DNA from: Ruminococcus sp. UBA3800
GTDB taxonomy: Bacteria; Bacillota; Clostridia; Oscillospirales; Ruminococcaceae
Assembly (NCBI GenBank): GCA_002368715.1
Contig: DFEO01000095.1
Coordinates: 1 to 12,104 of the forward strand
Length of the DNA stretch: 12,104 bases
Reading direction: 5' to 3'
Shown one piece after another: positions 7,794-12,104 of this stretch (positions within the stretch are counted from its first letter, which is position 1; every line of letters begins with the position of its first letter). The translations under genes were made by a program, and so were the position numbers. Below the pieces are notes generated by a model. That model searched no databases, was not told the origin of the DNA, and saw nothing but the letters and a program-made list of their open reading frames with translations.

Positions 7794-8627
7794 ATGAAGC
7801 TTAAAAAGCATAATAAAAAAGGAATGACGCTTGTAGAGTGTATCATTGCTATGGCTCTTCTCGGTGCTATGTCGGGAATGCTCGTTACGATCGCTGTTGC
7901 CGCTAAAAGACAGAATCTTGCCAACTATCAGAGGTCGGCAGAGATGTATAAGCAGGCGACCGAGATCGAGCAGTTCAACCCCGATTACAACTACGGCTCG
8001 GGAGTTAAGGTGCAGTACCTTATAAGCAAATCTGCTGCCTCCGCAGGAGCTACCGGCAACGAGTTCAAGCTCGCAGCTGACTTTGGCACCTACAAGCTCA
8101 ATACCAAGACCTACGGCTTCAAGTCGAATCCTACGGGTCTTGATGTGAACAACCAGAAGTATTCGCTCAAGGCACTCAAGAGCGAGTTCTCGACGCTTCA
8201 GGTCATGCCTAATATCGCCGAGGGCAAGTATGTCGTAAAGGTGTATAATGACGCCGGCTATACCATAAACGTAGGTCTTTTCGGACCCGATTCCGGCGGC
8301 GGTATATTCTATGACGATACCGATACGACATCGCTTGGAGGAAAACCCTGGACAACTATTATGGACAGCGGTTCTCAGACCTTTGTTTACAGAGGCGGCT
8401 CCGCCGAGGAGATGTTCGATATCGTTAACCACGATAACGGCGACGCTTCTATTTCGGCATACGGCACGATAACCAAGAACAATTATGATGCGATAATGGA
8501 GAGAGACGACAAGGGCTATCTCACAGGATATATGATAATCCACGTTGATTCGACCCCTGCCGGACTTATCGCTTTCAACGCTGACGACCACCAGGCTTAT
8601 CAGGAAATGGCCGGAGAGTCATCGTGA
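7794..8627 (+). CDS. PilV/GspI-like minor prepilin
   Basis: This is a class III prepilin of 277 residues. The short basic leader ends KKG10, followed by MTLVE, a standard PilD site with the conserved Glu at mature position 5 (Glu15). The hydrophobic helix runs from about 11 to 33 and is followed by the polar helix half (AKRQNLANYQRSAEMYKQA). The C-terminal globular part is about 230 residues, rich in G, D, Y and T, with no motif I recognise. Its position between the GspK/PilX-like and GspJ/PilW-like genes, and the small leader, suggest the I/V position of the tip complex. AGAGAGGAGAG at 7776-7785 precedes the ATG by 8 bases, and the gap to the previous stop is only 21 bases, so it is in the same operon. 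The exact subunit assignment is inferred from order. Confidence 0.82.
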   Translation: MKLKKHNKKGMTLVECIIAMALLGAMSGMLVTIAVAAKRQNLANYQRSAEMYKQATEIEQFNPDYNYGSGVKVQYLISKSAASAGATGNEFKLAADFGTYKLNTKTYGFKSNPTGLDVNNQKYSLKALKSEFSTLQVMPNIAEGKYVVKVYNDAGYTINVGLFGPDSGGGIFYDDTDTTSLGGKPWTTIMDSGSQTFVYRGGSAEEMFDIVNHDNGDASISAYGTITKNNYDAIMERDDKGYLTGYMIIHVDSTPAGLIAFNADDHQAYQEMAGESS

Positions 8628-8645
8628 CGCAGGGAGGGAAACTGA

Positions 8646-10670
8646 ATGAATAAAAAAGCAAATAAAAACGGTTTCACCCTGGTCGAGCTGATCGTTGTAG
8701 TTTGTATCTTCGGCATCATTCTCGGAGCTATCCTGAATATCATCAGGCCGACTAACGATATTTATAATGATGCTGATGCTACTATGCACACGAATGTCAT
8801 CGGCTCGGGGCTGGCCGAGTATATCGACGATGAACTGAGATATTCCACAAGGATAATGATACTCAAGAACTATCGTGGTGTTCCGGAAGTGACTACTGAC
8901 GGAAAGATAGGAAGCATAGACACTTCCTTTACCGATTGTCTTGTTATCGACAACAACAACCTCAGAGGCTCTAACCTCAAGAACTTTAACGCTTCCGCTG
9001 ATACGCCTGTAAACCGCTTTGGCGCAAGAGGCGCTCTTATCAAGGTGTCGAAGCTCAACACCCAGGGATTTAACTTCAACAACTCCGTTGTTGCCAAGGG
9101 CGTTGATTTCTATGACAAGTATGGTTTCACTATGGACGCAGGTATTGATATCAACAACTACGTTCCGGGCGCAAACCAGGATCAGGGCGCTTTCGGTACT
9201 TCCAAGTATCAGCAGACTCTCAACTTCAATATGCAGTCCTTTGTTCCCGAGTTTGAGAACGGTGACTATGTGTTCAAGAAGACAAAGTTCAAGAAGGAAG
9301 CTTCGATAGAACTTCTGAACATAAACATCGACAAGAGCGATCCTTTCGTAGCAGGCTGTATGGACCTTGAGGAGAATATGCAGATAGGCGTATCCTTCTA
9401 CGGCACCTACGATTATGCGAATGCTCCCGCAGACGCAACGGACGCTCAGAAGCAGTATTATAATCACACTGAGGACAATCAGTATACCTACATCTTCTAT
9501 AAGAAGGAAACATCCGCAAACGCAAGCAAGTTTAAGGTAAGGATCCTTTACAGCTCCGCTGAGGGATGCTATGTTCCTGCTTCCGGCGATGTGTTCAAGG
9601 AGGTCGAGGTAAAGAAGGGCAAGTACTTCACTATGCCCGGACTGCCTGCTAATATCCCCGGATACGATACTCCTTATTATACTGATGATAGTGCGATCCT
9701 CGTAAATCCCGGAGATTCTTTCCAGATAACGAGCGATAAGACCTTCTATCTGTGCTATCCGCCGGATTCAAACTTTGACAAGGCTTACGCTTATTATCAG
9801 AACTATGAAGGCACAGCTACGAAAACAGTGACCATTCTGGCACCTGCCGGAGGCTCGGGCTCCTGCGGTACCAACCCTGCCGACCCACCTGACGATCTGC
9901 CTGCTAATATGCAGTTTGAGTACTGGGGTCTTTCGACAGATACATCCAAGAGACCGGCAGATGTATACCTTTCCAAGGGCGGCACAGCGACCTTCGTTCC
10001 CATCGTATCCGAGGCTTACCGTATAAGGTTCTATGCAGACGGAACAGAGCTCAACGCTTCGACCCCATATTATGTCGGCAACGGTGCTGTGGCTTCCTAT
10101 TCCGGCGAGGAGATACCTGCTCCCGAAGGCAAGATGTTTGCAGGCTGGGTGCTTGACGGAACATCTGACCTTATCGACAGCGTCATTATTTCAGACTCCA
10201 TTGCATCGGCTTCGACAGATTATCCCGGTGAGAAGGAGATCGTGTTTACAGCGACATATGAGGATAAGCCGGCTTCTGCGCTGGTAGTTACCTCCTGCTC
10301 GACTACTACGAACTGGAACTGCATCGTTTATAGTATCTCTATCAAGAACACAGGTTCAGAGGATGCAAACAGGATCGAGATCAAATTACCGAAGACTGAT
10401 CCCGGCATGAAGACTGGCGGTACCGGCTGCTCCGACTGGAGATTAAGCGATTATTCTATGACCAGCTCACAGTTCATAATCACATCACGTTCAGACCAGA
10501 CCAAGATCATCAAAGCCGGCGAGTCGATCAGTGCTACATTCACGATTGCGTGTGACGGAGTTAAGCCCGAGGGCACTCAGCTCACATGGAACGATCCTAT
10601 CACTTATTACCATATGCCTGCGGAGTATGCTATTGCTGCTTCTGATATCGAAGTTAATAAGCTTTCGTAA
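8646..10670 (+). CDS. Very long PilW/GspJ-like minor prepilin with beta-repeat and CBM2-like domains
   Basis: The 674-residue prepilin has leader MNKKANKNG9, then FTLVELIVVV with Glu14 at mature position 5. The region just after the helix (ending GLAEYIDDELRYS) resembles PilW/GspJ. Usual family members are about 200-350 residues; this one carries a long outer part. I see three successive units of about 65-85 residues (about 296-371, 393-458, 459-542), each with a T/R-V-R-F/I strand start, a P-rich turn and an aromatic end (YWGLSTD, GWVLDGTSD), similar to InlB B-repeat/Flg_new domains. The last ~110 residues (about 547-655) have the pattern W-N, KNTGS, a strand ending KLP, W, IKAGES, F, as in carbohydrate-binding family 2 modules. 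No LPXTG or anchor is present, so it should be displayed through the pilus. RBS AGGGAGGG is at 8634-8638 region; the previous stop is 18 bases away. A hydrophobic end domain of another fold is not excluded. Confidence 0.8.
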   Translation: MNKKANKNGFTLVELIVVVCIFGIILGAILNIIRPTNDIYNDADATMHTNVIGSGLAEYIDDELRYSTRIMILKNYRGVPEVTTDGKIGSIDTSFTDCLVIDNNNLRGSNLKNFNASADTPVNRFGARGALIKVSKLNTQGFNFNNSVVAKGVDFYDKYGFTMDAGIDINNYVPGANQDQGAFGTSKYQQTLNFNMQSFVPEFENGDYVFKKTKFKKEASIELLNINIDKSDPFVAGCMDLEENMQIGVSFYGTYDYANAPADATDAQKQYYNHTEDNQYTYIFYKKETSANASKFKVRILYSSAEGCYVPASGDVFKEVEVKKGKYFTMPGLPANIPGYDTPYYTDDSAILVNPGDSFQITSDKTFYLCYPPDSNFDKAYAYYQNYEGTATKTVTILAPAGGSGSCGTNPADPPDDLPANMQFEYWGLSTDTSKRPADVYLSKGGTATFVPIVSEAYRIRFYADGTELNASTPYYVGNGAVASYSGEEIPAPEGKMFAGWVLDGTSDLIDSVIISDSIASASTDYPGEKEIVFTATYEDKPASALVVTSCSTTTNWNCIVYSISIKNTGSEDANRIEIKLPKTDPGMKTGGTGCSDWRLSDYSMTSSQFIITSRSDQTKIIKAGESISATFTIACDGVKPEGTQLTWNDPITYYHMPAEYAIAASDIEVNKLS

Positions 10671-10680
10671 TAAGCTTTCA

Positions 10681-10707
10681 CAAGGCTGCTGCTTTTTAGC
10701 AGCCTTG
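10681..10707 (+). terminator. Hairpin after the long pilin gene (candidate end of pilus operon)
   Basis: CAAGGCTGCT at 10681-10690 is the exact reverse complement of AGCAGCCTTG at 10698-10707, loop GCTTTTT. It begins 10 bases after the stop codon. The bases after the stem (CTGAAAAG) are not a T run, so by itself it is a weak terminator; it may protect the 3' end of the mRNA. Confidence 0.5.
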
Positions 10708-10710
10708 CTG

Positions 10711-10744
10711 AAAAGATCCCCCCGGCAGACCGGGAGGACCTTTT
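10711..10744 (+). terminator. Second hairpin with A/T-ended stem, likely terminator of the pilus operon
   Basis: AAAAGATCCCCCCGG (10711-10725) pairs with CCGGGAGGACCTTTT (10730-10744) around loop CAGA. Thirteen of 15 positions pair; the two mismatches are A-C and C-A. The outer A-run/T-run and GC-rich core are typical of terminators that can work in both directions, although the T run is only four long. Confidence 0.55.
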
Positions 10745-10757
10745 GAGCAAAGAAAGC

Positions 10758-10786
10758 AAAAAAAGAAGCCGCCCTGTGCGGACGGC
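10758..10786 (-). terminator. Intrinsic terminator of pilD
   Basis: Read on the minus strand, GCCGTCC (10786-10780) pairs with GGGCGGC (10774-10768) with one G-T pair and a 5-base loop GCACA, followed by TTC and seven T (10764-10758). This is a standard intrinsic terminator located 19 bases after the pilD stop. On the plus strand the same position becomes a C-A mismatch, so it is better suited to the minus strand, although six T at 10792-10797 could give weak plus-strand activity. Confidence 0.8.
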
Positions 10787-10804
10787 GTCGATTTTTTATG
10801 CTTT

Positions 10805-11632
10805 TTATATCATAATTGCATTTGCTGCATCGGCAAGCAGCTCGTTGAGTCCTGTGAACTCCATATACCAGCTGCCGATCTCACGGCTGTATAGGGCTGC
10901 AATTGCGATACCTATCGAGAGGAACGGCCCGAATGCGAACTGGGACTTTCCGTTTGAATGCTTCATTATGATGCCGCCTATCGAACCCGTGATAAGGCCT
11001 ATCGCCAGCGCCACCAGAGCACCCTGGGTGCCAAGGAAAAGCCCGGCGCCTGCCATAAGGTAAACATCGCCACGGCCCATAGCCTTTTCCTTAGAGGCCA
11101 GCGAGATGATGAGAAGCGGTACGCTTACCACAAAAAAGCCTATGATGTGAGACTTGAGCGTAAGGCCTGTGTACTTGTCCATCAAAAAGATGGATGCCAC
11201 TCCGAGAAGGCCTATGAAGACACAGACGAACGTGTTTATGAGCTGGGTGTCCCAGTCCATAAAGAACACTACGATGAGCGCCGAGAACAGCAGACAGGTG
11301 AGTATCGACGGTATGAGAAGAATAACTCCGTCATAATGCCAGAAGATGAACAGATAGCACAGAGCGTTCAGAAGCTCGACCACCGTGTATCTCGGGGATA
11401 TCCTGGCACCGCAGCTGTGACATTTGCCCCTCAGACAGCACCAGCTGATTATCGGGATAAGGTCACGCTTTCGTATCTCGGTGCCGCAGGTCATACAGTG
11501 GGAGTTGCGTTTTATCAGGCTCTCTCCAAGCGGAAGACGGTAGATGCAGACATTTAAAAAGCTGCCAACACAGGCACCGAAAATAAATACAAAAACATAT
11601 ATGACAGTGTAATAGATCTGGTATTGGGTCAT
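10805..11632 (-). CDS. pilD: Prepilin peptidase / N-methyltransferase PilD (A24 family)
   Basis: PilD cuts the basic leader from prepilins at the Gly|Phe or Gly|Met site and methylates the new N-terminus. The 275 residues show the N-terminal domain signature GSFLNVCIYRLP (23-34), the four zinc-type cysteines Cys46, Cys49, Cys71 and Cys74 in two CxxC pairs, and the two catalytic aspartates: Asp126 in MDWDTQLI and Asp189 in GRGD (186-189). About seven or eight hydrophobic helices are present. ATG 11632 is chosen because GGAGG (11644-11640) sits 7 bases upstream and the protein starts directly with the first membrane helix; the open frame extends 64 codons further, but that part runs through the promoter and is not protein-like. 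It is convergent to the minor pilins it should process and divergent from pilB. The +2 proline often seen after the first Asp motif is Asn here (LIN). Confidence 0.96.
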   Translation of the reverse strand: MTQYQIYYTVIYVFVFIFGACVGSFLNVCIYRLPLGESLIKRNSHCMTCGTEIRKRDLIPIISWCCLRGKCHSCGARISPRYTVVELLNALCYLFIFWHYDGVILLIPSILTCLLFSALIVVFFMDWDTQLINTFVCVFIGLLGVASIFLMDKYTGLTLKSHIIGFFVVSVPLLIISLASKEKAMGRGDVYLMAGAGLFLGTQGALVALAIGLITGSIGGIIMKHSNGKSQFAFGPFLSIGIAIAALYSREIGSWYMEFTGLNELLADAANAIMI

Positions 11633-11663
11633 CAAAAATCCTCCGATCTTGTAAATTAACTTA

Positions 11664-11692
11664 ATTATATCACGAGTTTTAAAAAAATACAA
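11664..11692 (-). promoter_or_regulatory. Probable pilD promoter (extended -10)
   Basis: On the minus strand, TATAAT occupies 11669-11664, preceded by TGA to give the extended -10 motif TGnTATAAT. A partial -35 box TTGTAT is at 11692-11687 with a 17-base, T-rich spacer. The leader to pilD would be about 25 bases and contains the strong GGAGG site. Confidence 0.68.
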
Positions 11693-11720
11693 TACATTTA
11701 TATGAATTTTCGGTTTGTTG

Positions 11721-11767
11721 CCGCAGAGACCGACCGATGATCTACTCTTTCTGCGGAGACAGGAGTA
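11721..11767 (+). promoter_or_regulatory. Structured leader of pilB that can mask its ribosome binding site
   Basis: Stem 1 pairs CCGCAGA (11721-11727) with TCTGCGG (11750-11756). Stem 2 pairs TACTCTT (11743-11749), which lies in the loop of stem 1, with AGGAGTA (11761-11767), which contains the AGGAG ribosome binding site of pilB. Each has 7 pairs, stem 2 with one G-T. The two could form an H-type pseudoknot or switch between states; the connecting segment AGAC (11757-11760) is short for both to form fully. It matches no riboswitch class I recognise. Confidence 0.4.
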
Positions 11768-11774
11768 AAACTTT

Positions 11775-12104
11775 ATGAGAAACGGACCAATCGGACAATA
11801 TCTCGTACAAAAAGGTCTAATCACAGAGGAACAGCTTCAGGATGTACTTCAGAAGCAGAAGGAACAGAAGGGAAGACTGTTCGGTGACGTTATCGTCGAT
11901 CTGAAATATGTTTCCGACGTTCAGTTCGCACAGGTGCTCGCCGAAAGACTTAATGTCCAGTTTATAGATCTGGACTCCACCCAGCTTCTGCCGGACGTTG
12001 TAAAGAGGATACCTGAGGCAACTGCCAGAAAGTATACCGTTATTGCCGTAAATAAGGTCGGCAAAAGAATGACGGTCGCAACAAATGACCCTATCAACTT
12101 CTAC
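11775..12104 (+). CDS. pilB: Type IV pilus extension ATPase PilB (GspE family), N-terminal part; 3' end outside window
   Basis: Only the first 110 residues are in the window; the frame is still open at the last base. They form the GspE/PilB N-terminal domain (MshEN type): two related helix-hairpin segments, GQYLVQKGLITEEQLQDVL (7-25) and LFGDVIVDLKYVSDVQFAQVL (35-55), followed by FIDLDSTQLLPDVVKRIPE and the alpha/beta part ending TVATNDPINFY, which normally leads into the ATPase core. PilB hydrolyses ATP on the cytoplasmic face of PilC to drive pilus extension. AGGAG at 11761-11765 precedes the ATG by 9 bases. The Walker motifs lie outside the window, so a GspE or MshE-type ATPase cannot be fully separated, and PilT is excluded because it lacks this N-terminal domain. 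Confidence 0.92.
   Translation, partial: MRNGPIGQYLVQKGLITEEQLQDVLQKQKEQKGRLFGDVIVDLKYVSDVQFAQVLAERLNVQFIDLDSTQLLPDVVKRIPEATARKYTVIAVNKVGKRMTVATNDPINFY

Larger units (their letters stand above)
11633..11774. promoter_or_regulatory. Divergent regulatory region between pilD and pilB
   Basis: These 142 bases hold the starts of both transcripts. The pilD promoter is clear (listed separately). For pilB I see possible -10 boxes on the plus strand, TACAAT at 11688-11693 and TTTATA at 11697-11702, but no convincing -35. Because these overlap the pilD promoter, the two transcription units may compete or be controlled together. Confidence 0.55.

Noticed and set aside
7641..9467. Long minus-strand open frames opposite the minor-pilin genes
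   Set aside because: They are antisense to prepilins with clear leader peptides and show no independent start signals or motifs.
8646..10670. Sortase-anchored surface adhesin
   Set aside because: There is no signal peptidase I-type signal, LPXTG motif or C-terminal membrane anchor; the N-terminus is a class III prepilin.
10743..11557. Plus-strand open frames across pilD
   Set aside because: They are antisense to a prepilin peptidase with all catalytic residues; one starts inside a terminator region with no credible ribosome binding site.
11700..11774. Cyclic di-GMP riboswitch upstream of pilB
   Set aside because: The leader lacks the conserved core sequences of the cyclic di-GMP-I and -II classes; only the stems described above are visible.
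11633..11824. 64-codon N-terminal extension of pilD
   Set aside because: It covers the pilD promoter and the start of pilB, and the strong GGAGG site places the start at 11632.

Overview
The window carries a type IV pilus (T4P) assembly locus of a Gram-positive type, placed just downstream of the end of recG. I see no rRNA, tRNA, CRISPR array or insertion sequence. Base composition is moderate, with strong AGGAGG-type ribosome binding sites. The pilus proteins are Clostridia-like, and the layout (pilC, a pilM-pilN fusion, pilO, three minor pilins, a convergent pilD, a divergent pilB) suggests a Ruminococcus-like member of the Oscillospiraceae. That placement is inference from protein style, not a database match.

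Layout. Positions 1-891 hold the C-terminal part of RecG (+), followed closely by an unrecognised four-helix membrane protein with an acidic tail (908-1513). A 283-bp spacer contains a good extended -10 promoter and then the pilus operon begins: pilC (platform protein, 1797-2993), a fused PilM/PilN-like protein (3079-4605), pilO (4605-5375, overlapping the previous stop codon by one base), and, after a hairpin and an A/C-rich leader, three large minor-pilin-type genes: a GspK/PilX-like protein with a six-turn hexapeptide stretch (5523-7772), a PilV/GspI-like prepilin (7794-8627) and a very long PilW/GspJ-like prepilin (8646-10670). Three hairpins follow between convergent genes. pilD (prepilin peptidase, 10805-11632) is on the minus strand. 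A 142-bp divergent region separates it from pilB (extension ATPase, 11775 to the window end, truncated).

How the genes work together. PilB powers assembly from the cytoplasm through PilC. PilM, PilN and PilO form the alignment and inner-membrane scaffold, with PilM and PilN here joined in one chain. PilD cleaves and methylates prepilins. The three large minor pilins match the I-J-K (PilV-PilW-PilX) tip complex that primes pilus assembly. No outer-membrane secretin gene is present, as expected for a single-membrane cell. The major pilin and the retraction ATPase PilT are not in the window.

The most interesting points are: (1) the tip pilins are several times larger than usual, and one ends in a domain whose sequence pattern resembles cellulose-binding CBM2 modules, suggesting a pilus-tip adhesin for plant fibre; (2) the PilM-PilN fusion keeps the INLL docking motif but has lost glycine-rich nucleotide-binding motifs; (3) the pilB leader can form two interlocking stems, one of which covers its ribosome binding site; (4) stable hairpins sit at operon junctions and may set the ratio of machine parts to tip parts.
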